Under the pieces are notes generated by a model. The model searched no databases. It had not been told where the DNA came from and was given only the letters and a program-made list of their open reading frames with translations. 64,000 bases of DNA, taken from NCBI GenBank assembly GCA_025531455.1, contig JAMYHL010000010.1, positions 868,001 through 932,000 of the forward strand, written 5' to 3'. Shown here in pieces: positions 23,379 to 34,671 of this stretch. The translations under genes were made by a program, and so were the position numbers. Positions within the stretch are counted from its first letter, which is position 1; the number at the start of each line of letters is the position of its first letter. The DNA is from Apiotrichum sp. Y4204 (lineage: Eukaryota; Basidiomycota; Tremellomycetes; Trichosporonales; Trichosporonaceae).

Positions 23379-25446
23379 ATGGCGGCCGTTGCCCAGGACA
23401 TTGTGAGCCGAAGTAGGCGAGTTGCAGCTGACCTGTAGCGGAAAACTTTCCCTCAGACCGACGCGGTCGTCGTCGACTACATCGCGGGTCTCGTGGAAGA
23501 TGAGGATGAGGAGGTGTATGACATTATCGAGATGACCCGCGGTATGCTCCAGGGCGGCCCCTCGAGCGGCAACACCAAGTCGCTGGATGAATTGTGAGTG
23601 ATGATGTTGAGGCATACTAATCCCATCAGTATGGACCGTCTTGTGACATACCTTGAGTCGCAGTCGTCGAAGCGCGTCCGCCGCGCGACCACCGTCACCA
23701 AGCTCGACAAGTCCGTGCAAATGCGCAACCAGCAGATGTCGGCCACGATTGCCATGTCAGGCACGGTTGACCTCGATAGTGTGAACAAGTCGCAGGCGTC
23801 GCGTGTCGATCTCGCCAAGCTGGCAAAGGCCGAGGCCAAGCTCCAGGCCAAGCTTGAGAAGCGCTCCCGCCGCACGCTCTATGAGGGTTCCAAGCTCATG
23901 GAGATGCAGAAGAAGCAGCAGAGCTACGAGGAGATGTTCATGAAGGTCAACCCTCTGGACCTCTCGGGAGCAGCCAAGGGCAAGTCGAAGGACATTCACC
24001 TCACCAACATCGACGTCTCTTTTGCGTCGAACCGTATCCTCTCGGGTGCCACCCTCACCATGGCCCATGGCCGTCGCTACGGTCTCATTGGTCGCAACGG
24101 TGTGGGTAAGTCGACGCTTCTGCGTCACATTGCCCTTCGTGAGGTACCTGTTCCGACGCACATTTCTGTTCTGTGAGTTTACAACCTGGGGCATATCTGA
24201 CTCCAGTTACGTCGAGCAGGAAATCATCGGTGACGACACCACTGCGATCGACTCAGTCCTCAAGGCCGACGTCTGGCGCCACAAACTTCTTCAGGATGAG
24301 AAAGAGGTCAACGCCAAGCTCGAGGAGATGGAGAAGCCTTTGCCGGAGGACACCCCGGAGGGCGTCAAGGCGGAGCACAACCGTGAGAAGGAGGACCTCC
24401 AGGTTCGTCTGGGAGAGATCCAGACCAACCTTCTCGCCATGGAGGCCGATACCGGACCCGCACGTGCTGGTGCGCTGCTCGCCGGTCTGGGTTTCTCCGA
24501 GGAGGACCAGCAGAAGCCGACCCGTGCCTTCTCGGGTGGTTGGCGTATGCGTCTCGCGCTTGCCCGTGCTCTGTTCGTCAAGCCCGACTTGCTCATGCTC
24601 GACGAGCCGTCAAACATGTTGGATCTCAACGCCATTGCCTGGCTGGAAGACTACCTCCAGACCTGGCCCGGTACGATCTTGGTCGTCTCGCACGACCGCT
24701 CGTTCCTCGACGCCGTCGCCACCGACATTGTGCACCAGCACTCGCAGCGCCTCGACTACTACAAGGGCAACTTCTCCCAGTTCCACGCAACAAGGACCGA
24801 CCGTGCTCTTGCGCAGAAGAAGGAGTACGAGGCCCAGCTCGCCTACCGCCAGCACTTGCAAGCCTACATCGACCGCTGGCGTTACAATGCTGCTCGTGCG
24901 CAGCAGGCGCAGTCGCGTATCAAGATTCTCGAAAAGCTGCCCGACCTGGAGCCGCCCGAGGACGAGGACTCTGCAGAAAAGTTCAAGTTCCCCAACCCAG
25001 AGAAGATCTCGCCTCCGATCCTCCAGCTGGACGAGGTTTCGTTCGGTTACACGCCCGACAAGATGATCCTCAAGGACGTGAACATCGATGTCGGCCTCGA
25101 CTCGCGCATGGCCATCATTGGTCCCAACGGAGCAGGAAAGTCGACACTCATCAAGCTTCTCACCGGCGCCATTCAGCCCACAAAGGGTACTGCCACGATC
25201 AACCCACGTGTGCGGATTGCCTACTTCACCCAGCATCACGTGGACCAGCTCGACCTCAACATGACCTCCGTCCAGTTTCTCCAAAAGGTCCACCCTGGCA
25301 AGACCGAGCAGGAGTACCGCTCCCATCTCGGCCAGTTCGGCATCACCGGTCTCACCGGTCTTCAGCGGATTGGCACGCTTTCGGGAGGTCAAAAGAGTCG
25401 TGTGGCGTTCGCGGTCCTTTCTCTACAAGCGCCACACATCCTCCTC

Positions 25447-25479
<33 letters not shown>

Positions 25480-25729
25480 GGTCTAGACGGTCTCGCCGAG
25501 GCAATCGCAGCATACCGAGGAGGTGTCATTGCCATTTCACATGACCAGACCTTCGTCGAGAAAACAGCCAATCAACTCTGGGTCTGCGCTGAGGGGAGCG
25601 TCAAGAAGTTTTACGGCGATGTTACGGAGTACAAGGTGAGTGTATTCGAGCCGCAACTGGGCGGAGGAGACATTCTGACGTCCCCAGCGTATCATCGTTC
25701 AGGATCTCAAGCAGAAGAAGAACCCGTAG
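23379..25729 (+). CDS. GCN20: ABC-F ATPase Gcn20 (ABCF3)
   Basis: Five exons: 23379-23402, 23439-23593, 23630-24172, 24207-25635 and 25688-25729, giving 730 residues. Gcn20 binds ribosomes with Gcn1 and helps activate the kinase Gcn2 during amino-acid starvation; it is cytosolic and has no membrane segment. Seen: an N-terminal domain typical of ABCF3 ([20 protein letters not shown]), then two ABC cassettes with Walker A motifs GRNGVGKST and GPNGAGKST, signature motifs [14 protein letters not shown] and [11 protein letters not shown], and Walker [10 protein letters not shown] and [11 protein letters not shown]. The ABC-F linker between them carries the expected Arg/Gln-rich helices. First exon 24 nt. 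Confidence 0.93.
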
Positions 25730-25810
25730 ACCCCGCCGATGCATTGCGTTTACCTTGGATTGTTGGATCTCTTGCTGGTTGACGAGATATCATCGACGTC
25801 GGATGTGCGG

Positions 25811-25911
25811 TTTTTTTTTTTGGGAGGGGGGGGGTTTCTTCTTTTTTTTATCTTCTTTTTTTTTTTTCTTTTTTTTTTTTTTCTTTTCTTGTTTTGTTCT
25901 TCTTCCCCGTC
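25811..25911 (+). repeat. T-rich low-complexity tract
   Basis: About 100 nt dominated by thymine runs (11, then 8, 13 and 14 Ts with few interruptions) plus a G-run at 25823-25834. It lies in the 353-nt gap between the convergent GCN20 and permease genes, so it may be part of GCN20's 3' end or a terminator. No gene seen in the gap. Confidence 0.8.
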
Positions 25912-26082
25912 TTTCTACTTCGGATCAGTACATCTCCCACATAAACCTGTTTGCTGCTCTCTGCTTGTTCGAGATGGGCTGTCCGGAGGAGTATCTATCA
26001 TGCGCTCATACAATGGAGGGGAACTCCGGTTCGTGCCAAATATCGAATCCATGATTACTCTACAACAACTACGACTCTACAC

Positions 26083-27779
26083 TTATTCTTGAAGATCATG
26101 CAATTGGGACCTCCGAGCGACAGCGAGACGAACATCAATGTCGGCAGGGCCGTCAAAGTACTTGCGTGCGTCGGTGAACCAGACAATGACACACAAGAGC
26201 ATGGCGATGAACCAGACGACAACGACATAGTTCATCTCGGCGCCGGAAGTAACGGGGATGGCGGGGGGGAACATGAAGGTGATGCAGGTGACGATGAGAA
26301 AGACGAGCGCGATGCCGTTGACGACGCGGCGCCAGCGGCCAAGTGACCACCTGCGGCTGTGCTCGTATTCGGCAATGCAACTGTCGCCACGGATGAAGAT
26401 GATCAGGGCTGGAGTCAGGATATTGTTGGTTGGGGGCTCATTGACTCACTGGGAATAAAGTATGAAATTTGGAGCATTACGACAGAGGACGAGAGAATGG
26501 CATTGAGGGCAACGTCGGAACCAAGCTGAATGAGACCAAAGACGGCGGTCCAAAAGAGGACAAAGAAGAGCGACCGCACGGGAACCTTGAGGCGCGGGTG
26601 GACGGGCTCGAGGAAGGGGGAGATGGGGCCGATGCCACGATCACGAGCAAAAGCCATGATCATACGGGATGAAACGGTGGTGAGGCCCTGGGCGGCGAAG
26701 AACATGCTCATACAGTTGAACATGATCAGGCAGGTCGCGCCGACTTTGCTCTTCGTCGCCTGGTAGTAAATCTCGAGGAGGGGTCCAGTGGACGACTCGA
26801 TAACGGTGTCCATGTTGGTGAGGCAGAAGAGGAGGACGATCATAAAGATCCAGGACGTGGCCGAGCCGAGGAGGACGGCGGCGACCATGGTCTTGGGCGC
26901 ATTGATGGCGGGCTTTGGCATCTCTTCAGCCATGTGGGTGATGGCGTCAAACGCCGTCAACCCAAACACGCTCTGGAGGAGACCGAGGATGAAAGCCATT
27001 CCGTCGGGCCAGCCGGTCGTGTTGTTCCAGTGCGCAAAGACGTTCTTGGCCGGCTGGTAGTCGCCGGACTGGCACGACAGGAGGGTGATACACACGACAA
27101 CAATACCGGCTAAGGCCCACGAACCTGCAAGACGGTCGACGAGCGGGAGGAGGCGCACACCAAAGAGGTTGAGCAGGAAGGCAGCGAGCGCAAAGCCCAT
27201 GTAGAGGAGAAAGCTCTGGTACGGCTGAGCCTCAAAGTTTTCCGTCCAGAGGGAGATGATGCCAGTGACGAACCCGGCACCGATGAGTGGAGCAGTGGCA
27301 AGAAGAGCAACCCAACCTGCACAGGCCATCCAGCCGACATAGTACGAGAGTCCGCGGCGCATCGAAGGTGGCGCGAGAATGTAGGTCCAGTCGTACTGGC
27401 CACCAGTCATTGGCAGGACGTGGCAGATATCCGCACTTGAGTCAGTGTTGGTCTTTCCTTGAAACTCACAGAGAAAGCACCATCATGAGGGAGCCAAATG
27501 CCGAGACGAGCAAGCCCCAGATCATCGACACTGAGCCTCCGGACGGGAGGACAACAGAGAGGGAGCCCGACATTGCTGCTGTTAGATTCATCCACAAGGC
27601 TGCTTCGCACCTGTCCACGAGTTGAGAATAGCAAACGCCAGTCCCAGACATCCCAGGAAGGAAAAGTTACGCTCGAGCTCGACCTCATGGCCGGGAACTT
27701 GTGAGACATCGCTAATGGCACTTGCGATGCGGGTGATCTCCTCCTGGGTCTTGACGCGGTGGAGCTTCTCGTCTGCCAT
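26083..27779 (-). CDS. APC-family amino acid/GABA/choline permease
   Basis: Four exons: 27779-27611, 27575-27470, 27435-26450 and 26408-26083, giving 528 residues, normal for the family. Seen: an N-terminal cytosolic tail with ERNFSFLGCLGLAFAILNSW, which matches the GABA (Uga4) and choline (Hnm1) permease group, then about 12 hydrophobic segments, a conserved MTGGQYDW after the third helix, GLTAFDAITHMAEEMPKPA in the middle and RVPVRS-like VKVPVRSLFF region toward the C-terminus. The substrate is therefore a small amine or amino acid taken up across the plasma membrane; which one cannot be decided here. The exon 2 acceptor could be at 27575 or 27578, changing one alanine. Upstream lie GATAAG motifs shared with the arginase-like gene. 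Confidence 0.85.
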
Positions 27780-29016
27780 GGTGGTACGGGTCAAGTTGGG
27801 ACACGACTGAGGTTCCCATTTTCTTCTGTCACTTTTATGGAGCCGCTCGGCCTCTCGACGGACGGTTTGAGTCTCATGATCACGATAGAGGAATGACACG
27901 GGAAGAGACGGCGTCTTGTTCTGACGTATTCATCTGCCCTTATCGCGGCCTGTGGGCCTGTGGGGTAGCGCAGCACGTGTGGATATGGCCCCCTGTCCGG
28001 AGTTCCATGAGGCATATTTAACGTACCGGCGGCACATGGCTGAGCGTGGCGAGCGTGGCGGGCACCGGTCCGATGCCGACAATGTGCTGCAGTTATTTTT
28101 GGAAATCGCATTGTCATAATGGGTGTCGTGGTGGGGCAGAACAGTGACTGTAGGGGTTGTGGTTGGGTGTGCCTAACGGCCATGCGAACGAGCTGAAAAA
28201 AGACGACGCAGTTCGATTGGGATCCGAAAACGGACCATCGACAAGACACCGAGGCTTGGAAACGATAAGCGAGCGGACATGCCGTGGTGCGCAGCACGCA
28301 GCACACAAGCATCAGGGTGCCGGTGCCCGCTTGTCTAGTTTCCGATAAGCGTTGATCGATGAAAGCCGTTGAATTTGGATCGGCACGATCGGCAACCTGC
28401 TTGTGGGATTCCTCAGTGGCACAGGGGCATGGGTATGCCGGGTTGGGGTCAGCCAACTTCCAATCCATAAATAAAAGTGGCGTAGAACATGAAGAACATT
28501 CAGCACATCAACCCTGCAATGCTCGACGCATAGCAGGACCAGATCTTTTTTTTTTTGTCGTCGGCTGCCTGAGACATCCCATGTCTCCGGCTCGATGGCC
28601 TGTACAGGTCGACACCTCCTTGGTGGTAGGTCAGTAGCTCGAGCGTAACTCCCAAACCTATCGTGCGCCTTGCAGAGTGCCGAGGTGCTTCTGGGCTCGC
28701 TGAGTGCTCAGTAGCTCGAGCGTAACTCCCGCGAATATCGTGCACACTGCAGAGTGCCCCGACATCGGACAACCCCGACGTCCTGAAGCGTGCTCGGTTG
28801 AAAGTCAAATGATAACCATTGATCCATTGACTCGATCTGACAGGCAGCGTTACGACTCACTCGCTGCAGAGTCCCACATCACATACGCATCCGCGACTCT
28901 GCTAAATTGATGCCAACATTCCCCCGTCCCTTTATCTTCCGAGATCGAACCCGCGTAAACGCCTCTTCCCCACATTCCCTCCACAATCAAGCGAGTCTGC
29001 TCCGATAATAGCACCC
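27780..29016. promoter_or_regulatory. Divergent control region with GATA-factor motifs
   Basis: 1.24 kb between the divergent permease and arginase-like genes. GATAAG occurs at 28264-28269 and 28344-28349 (plus) and at 27939-27944 (minus); GATAAA lies at 28931-28936 (minus), 81 nt before the arginase-like start. Fungal nitrogen-regulatory GATA factors (AreA/Gat1 type) bind HGATAR, so nitrogen control of both genes is plausible; short motifs also occur by chance. A degenerate direct repeat lies at 28631-28757. No further gene seen. Confidence 0.5.
28631..28757. repeat. 50-nt imperfect direct repeat, two copies
   Basis: Copies at 28631-28680 and 28708-28757, start to start 77 nt. Both begin TCAGTAGCTCGAGCGTAACT and end TGCAGAGTGC; they differ at about 8 of 50 positions. 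They sit in the control region about 260-390 nt upstream of the arginase-like start codon. Confidence 0.85.
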
Positions 29017-29850
29017 ATGCCCGGCACCCGATTGATCCACTTTGCCGCGCGCGCGGGCGACCACAACGACCGCGCGATGGAAGCGTCGCCCGCTTTGGCC
29101 GCCGAACTCGCCTCTCGTCTTGGAACAGAGCCTGTTGTGGTCGGTGCGCCGTCCTCCGCACAGAACGCGGGGTGGGAGAAAGAGCTGGATGCCGCGCGGC
29201 CTACGCTTGCGGCCATGGGCCAGCAAGTGGACAGTTGCTTGGCCGCAGGCACTTATCCCATTATAGCCCTTTCGCGGTGTTCGGTATCACTCGCCACGCT
29301 CCCCGCGGTGGCCAAACACCGCCCCGACGCCGTGGTGGTGTGGTTCGACGCGCATGCCGATATCAACACCCCATCCAACTCAGAAACAGGATACCTGGGC
29401 GGCATGGCACTCTCGGGTCCCCTCGGGCTCTGGGACTCGGGGCTCGGTCGGGGCGTAAAATGCGGCCACGCGATTCTCGCCGGCACGCGCGACATCGACT
29501 CCACCGAATGGCCCGTCATCCGAGGCGGGACTGTGTCGCTCGTGCCTCCTGGACCGGATTTTGCCTCGCGGCTCTCAAAGGAGATTGGTGGGCGACCCGT
29601 GTTCGTCCACATCGATTGTGATGTCCTCTCCCCGGGGCAGCTTCCCACCGACTACAGCGTCCCCAACGGACTCATGCTCGAGGAACTGCACGAGGCCGCC
29701 AAGGCCATAGCGGCAGGGGGCGAGGTCGTCGGCATCGAAATTGGCGAGCTCGAGTCCGAGTCGACTGCAGAAGGCACCCGCGGCAAGGCTAAGCTGCTCG
29801 TGGACACCTTGGCCCCACTCCTCGCTCCGCAGAAGGACTCTTGCACATGA
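29017..29850 (+). CDS. Arginase/ureohydrolase-family protein with altered metal motif
   Basis: One exon, 277 residues, in a region where nearly all genes have introns. Ureohydrolases use two Mn ions to hydrolyse guanidino compounds (arginine, agmatine, formiminoglutamate). Seen: WFDAHADINTPSNS (ligands Asp, His, Asp of motif 2), then GYLGGMAL, and HIDCDVLSPG (two Asp ligands of motif 3), and a C-terminal Glu-rich segment. The first motif, usually GGDHS, reads LSRCS, so the histidine that ligates one metal is a cysteine and the two glycines and aspartate are gone. This pattern and GYLGGMAL recall a subfamily best known from bacteria with Cys at that place; transfer is possible but unproven. 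The substrate is unknown. ATG at 29017 is the first in frame. Confidence 0.8.
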   Translation: MPGTRLIHFAARAGDHNDRAMEASPALAAELASRLGTEPVVVGAPSSAQNAGWEKELDAARPTLAAMGQQVDSCLAAGTYPIIALSRCSVSLATLPAVAKHRPDAVVVWFDAHADINTPSNSETGYLGGMALSGPLGLWDSGLGRGVKCGHAILAGTRDIDSTEWPVIRGGTVSLVPPGPDFASRLSKEIGGRPVFVHIDCDVLSPGQLPTDYSVPNGLMLEELHEAAKAIAAGGEVVGIEIGELESESTAEGTRGKAKLLVDTLAPLLAPQKDSCT

Positions 29851-30765
29851 TCACATGATGATCATTATCGCATGGCGCATGACATTGATAGCGGAAGCAT
29901 ATCTTGGTGATGACGCAACCGCGCAACTCGTAACGTTGGGCCTGACCTGGGAGCCCCGCAATTGTTATCGGACATGTAAAACCGAAATAAGCCAGGCCAG
30001 CCAGGCCAGCCAGGCACACACTGGCGGCATGGTGGGCACTCTGTTGTGTGGCCGATTCCCCGTGATCGGCATTTGGGCGCGATTGCCGGGCGTAGATCAG
30101 GAGATCATGAGATGAGTTGATTGGCTGAGGAGGAAACAATCAAAGAAGCTAGCAGTTCCTGTAGCAAGCTCTTGCAAGGTAGTCTGACTGTGTCGTCGAG
30201 GTGTCTTCTGGCCGCAATCTTGCGATCCAATCTGCCAGTGCAACGCTCAGCGTACTTTGTTTACGTTGCCTGTAGCCAGACAAACAGAACGAAGGCAATG
30301 TCCTAGATTGCCCGTCTGCCTTGTTATTCGACTGCCCGCTCTGTGCTGCTCTGCGCGCCATAGGCGAGGGAAGAAGCTGTGCGACATTCTAGATGTCCTT
30401 GTCACGGTCAAGCGCACCAAGCTGTGTCCTGTTCCTCGGCATACACGTTACGAAACTCTGATTGCTCCGTAACGTATGGTTCTGTGCCTTCATTCGATCA
30501 GTAGTCTGGACCACTCATTCGCTGTCCTTGCTGCAAGTGACGCCGCTCCCGTCCTTGCTGCACGAAAGTACCAATGAACCATGAATGCATGAAATGAGGG
30601 CACTATCTACAGTATGTACAACTACCCTTACTAACCCTGGACTGTTTCCCCTAGTGTGTCCCTAATACGCACACCAGAACTGTTTACCTCCAAGACGTTT
30701 AATACCCGGACCGGTGCTCTATGACCGCGATCTCCTAAAAGATTTTTTGGCAGAGAAGGTAGCGT
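29851..30765. other. Intergenic between arginase-like gene and GDH
   Basis: 915 nt between two convergent genes. It holds a tandem repeat of GCCAGGCCA (about three units, 29991-30015). No gene or RNA recognised. Confidence 0.5.
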
Positions 30766-32341
30766 TTACCACCAGTCACCCTGGTCGCGCATAGCGTTGG
30801 CAACCTGTGTTTTGTCAGCAAGAGTCCATGAAGATGATGAGCAACAAAAGATCATCAGGGACAGTGGCGTCCGTAATGATCTCCATGCGCCCTGAATGAT
30901 GCTTACCTTGACGAAGCCGGCAATGTTGGCACCCGCGACGAGCGAGGGAACGGCCGAGTCACGAACGTAGGCCTTGCCGGTGTCGCGGCAGTTGCGGTAG
31001 CAGGTGACCATGATGTCCTTGAGCTTGGCGTCGACCTCGGCAGGCGACCACTTGAGACGCTGAGAGTTCTGGCCCATCTCGAGACCGGAGACGGCGACAC
31101 CACCACAGTTGGCGGCCTTGCCGGGGGCGTAGTAGCAGACACCAGAGGTCTCGGAGAGAGACTCGGCGGTGAGACGCGAGGCCTCGAAGGCGTCGATGGC
31201 CTCCTGGGTGCAGCCCATGTTGGAGCCCTCAGCGACGTAGCGAACACCAGAAGCAATAAGGGCCTTGGCGTCCTCCTCGTCGACCTCGTTCTGGGTGGCG
31301 GAAGGAAGGGCAATGTCGGCCTTCTTGAAGAGGCCCCAAGGGCGCTTGCCCTCGTGCCACTTGAAGCGGCCCTCGTGCTCAAAGGCAGTGAGGGGCTGGC
31401 GGCGGAGCTTGATGTCGGCAATGGCGGCGACGTCGGCGGGGGTGAAGCCCTCCTCACCGGTGGCGACAAGAGCACCAGTGGAGTCGGAGAACGAGATAAC
31501 ATTGCCGCCGAGCTCCATGACCTTGAGGGCGGCGAACTGGGCAACGTTACCGGAGCCCGAGACGATGACGCGCTTGCCCTGCCAGTCGGTGTTGTCGAGG
31601 TCACGGAGCATCTCGGTCACGAAGTAGACGAGACCGTAGCCGGTAGCCTCGGGACGAATGAAGGATCCTCCCCAGTCCTCGCCCTTGCCGGTAAGGATAC
31701 CAGCGAACTCGTTACGGTACTTCTTGTAGGCACCGAAGAGGAAACCAATCTCACGACCACCGGTACCGATGTCACCAGCGGGAATGTCGGTGTCGGCACC
31801 GATGTGGCGAGAAAGCTCGAGCATGAAGGCGTAGCAGAAGCGGCGGATCTCGGCGTCCGACTTGCCTTTGGGGTCGAAGTCGGAACCACCCTTACCACCA
31901 CCCATGGAGAGGCCGGTGAGGGCGTTCTTGAAGATCTGCTCGAAACCAAGGAACTTGAGGACCGAGAGGTTGACGGTCGGGTGGAGACGGAGACCACCCT
32001 TGTACGGGCCGAGAGCCGAGTTGAACTGGACACGGAAACCGCGGTTGACGGCAACGGTGCCGTCGTCACGCTCCCAGGTGATGCGGAACTGAATGATACG
32101 CTCGGGGACCTGGACAATGTCGAGAGCAGTGCGGTACTCGGGGTGGAGAGCGAGGAAGGGCTCGACGGTCTTGGTGACCTCGTCGACGGCCTGCAAATGT
32201 CAGTGGCGAGAACCAAGGAAAATGGGGAACGGGGGATCCTGGCAGAAATCGGAGTAATCTCCAGCGCCATTCTTTCGGATCGCCGCCAGTGTGGGAAGTA
32301 CTCACCTGCTGGAACTCGGGCTCGAGAGGAAGGTTGGACAT
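30766..32341 (-). CDS. GDH1: NADP-dependent glutamate dehydrogenase
   Basis: Three exons: 32341-32306, 32190-30907 and 30804-30766, giving 452 residues, the standard length of hexameric fungal enzymes. It joins 2-oxoglutarate and ammonium to glutamate with NADPH in the cytosol. Seen: [11 protein letters not shown], the catalytic lysine motif [32 protein letters not shown], the nucleotide-binding [14 protein letters not shown], and [10 protein letters not shown]. The Ser at the end of the beta-alpha-beta fold (SFSDSTG) fits NADP preference. Codon use is strongly biased to C-ending codons, as expected for a highly expressed gene. It converges on the arginase-like gene. Confidence 0.95.
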
Positions 32342-34671
32342 TGTATCTAAAGGTTCTAGATTGGTGGGCTAAGAGGTTTGTCGCTTTCGATAATGTGAAT
32401 GCGAGAGAGTCTAGAGTTGATCTGATGAAGAAGAAGAGGGGGATGCGATGGCGAGCATGGGTATTATACTCTTCCGGGGGGGAGGGGTTGCGTGGGTGCG
32501 AGGGATGCCCAGTCTCCATTGTGCCGGCTCGACTCGGAGCAAGTAGGGCCGCTTGCGGAGCGGGGTAGGTGTGCGGTGCAGCGCGCCGACTGTGTGCCCC
32601 GTGTGTGTGGGTAAGTGTGTGGGCTAGACTGCTACTGCTAGAATGGCCAAGTGGAGAGGTGGAGGACTCCAGCGGTCGAGAAGAAAAACTTGGGCTCCTG
32701 CGCCCTTAGTGGATCGTCCTCCACCCAGGCACCTCGCAGATGAGCAGAGGCCCGGCTACATCCCCGCGATATGCGATACGCCACCCACTCCAAACACACA
32801 CACCCTACTACTAATCGGCAAGTCCGGTGCGGCGCACAGGCCGGGGCATTTTGGACAGGGGCCGGACAGGTCGCAAGGCCAGTGGCGAGTGGGCCTCGGC
32901 GCTGCTGCGAGGCCAGGGACCAAGGGGGAAACATCGGCGGCATCGGCCAAGTGCGATCGCTGAAATCTAGTATCTGTGGAGCCAATGACGATGCGAGATG
33001 CTATCTCGTCACCCTAGCCCACTCCATGTACGCAGAGAGATACGACACCACCTGCGACAAATGAAATGCCATCTATCATTTCGACCAATCACCGACCGGG
33101 ACCGGACTTTGGTGCTCTTTTGGCGCACGGTAAATTCGGGGTCCCGCCGACCCGTCGGGTGTAGGGTGGCTCGCCCGCACTTGATTGCCGCTACAAGCCG
33201 AGAGCGGTGGATGGCCGCAGGCGGAATGCATCATGATGCATGAAGCTGCATGCAGTTGATCCATGGAGCTGCAGAGGAAGATCTGGGATGGAGCACGAGA
33301 TGTGGCTTCAACGCATGATCTGTTATTACCGTGCCTTTCAAAGTTTACTTATGGTCCTGTGCCTCCCATACCACATCACCCACTCCGCTCTGATCCTTTG
33401 ATCTCCGGATTCCTCTCTGACTGGCGAACAAAGGACGACGGACACAGTCTGAATCATCACCAAGCCTCAGCATGCATTAGTGCACCGTAAACAGCACCGT
33501 AACAAACTCACACAGTGGCAATGTTCTCTTCGGCTCCAATTATTTGGCACATGCAACGCACATCTGTACCATCACCTCCACCCGGAGCAGTTCTACTCCG
33601 TCACATCAGAATCCCATCTCCGGTTGCCTAGCGGACTTAGTCGTCCGCCTCCACAACATTTCCCTTTTGGTCCTGGATGGCCGTCCCTGTGACATTACGT
33701 TCCCTGGCCGTGCCGGCCGTGCCCTGGCAGACGCTTGCATTCGTTCGGCCCATTCCGCGTCGCTGATAGATAAAAGATCCAACCAATCATTGAGCGCGTA
33801 TCGTCCGGGCGATCTCATTTGTGGGGCCGTGGACCAATGATTTTCCCCGCGCACTCGTGTGGATGATAACGCCCAACTTCTGACGTCGATCCGGGGTCCC
33901 GCGTGTGCCACATTCGAGACCACTCGACCAACCAGCTGGTAACTGGGGCACCAGCCACAAAAGTTGGTTCCAATCGGTGCCCAGTGCCTCTTCACGGCCT
34001 TGATATCGATGAATGTTGATGAACGTCGCGCGACCACACCCAATGGCGGCCCATCCCTTAAGCCGCGTGCCAGCGGGCGCCGCGGGCGCCCTCGTTGCCG
34101 CCGGCATCGATGAAGGGGCTCCTAACCGCGCGGCAAGGCGGCACAGCTGCAAGAGTCATCGGGAATTTGATAAGGATTGATGTCTTCGATGAGCTGCATG
34201 TCGGATTTGACAGGCGCACTGTATTGTATACAGGGAGGTAGGAGCTGAATGCAGCAATATTGTCGGCAATTCCTATCATGTCTTCCTTGGGAAGTGAGGA
34301 CATGCCGTATGACTGTGCCTCGAGGCACGCCAGTCTCCTGGATTCCAAGACTGTGCATAAGAGGTTTAGGGCTACACAGGCTACAATAAGAGGTGGTATG
34401 CAAAGAATAATAATAAAAAGCGAAAGTCTGACGTTGGACCAAAGAGCTATGAGGGTGACGAGTCGACGGGAATGTAAAGCGAGGGTATCTGACACTTTAA
34501 ATACCATAGTAAATATCCGCAGACATGATCAAGGTAGATGAAGACGATGAGAAGGGACTGAAAGATGAGAAAACTTTTACGCAGAAATGCAGTATCAACT
34601 GAGGGTACTTTGCAACCAAGAGGTATCATGAACCAGGGTGGCTGATGGCAATATGGTATACCCATCTAGTT
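32342..34671. other. Intergenic, GDH upstream and transcription-factor 3' side
   Basis: 2.3 kb between the GDH start and the stop of the next minus-strand gene. The GDH-proximal part has pyrimidine-rich sequence and TATAATA on the minus strand near 32462-32468, about 120 nt upstream of the start codon. The stretch 34140-34670 is more AT-rich; its hydrophobic short frames look like 3' sequence, not a gene. Confidence 0.45.

Noticed and set aside
31354..32568. Long plus-strand frame of about 400 codons opposite GDH1
   Set aside because: It is the antisense of a gene with strong C-ending codon bias, which removes stops from the other strand; composition is Gly/Val/Glu-rich with no domain.
34058..34665. 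Two overlapping minus-strand frames with hydrophobic stretches
   Set aside because: AT-rich sequence directly 3' of the transcription-factor stop, no shared frame, no splice support and no family; hydrophobic residues arise from T-rich codons.
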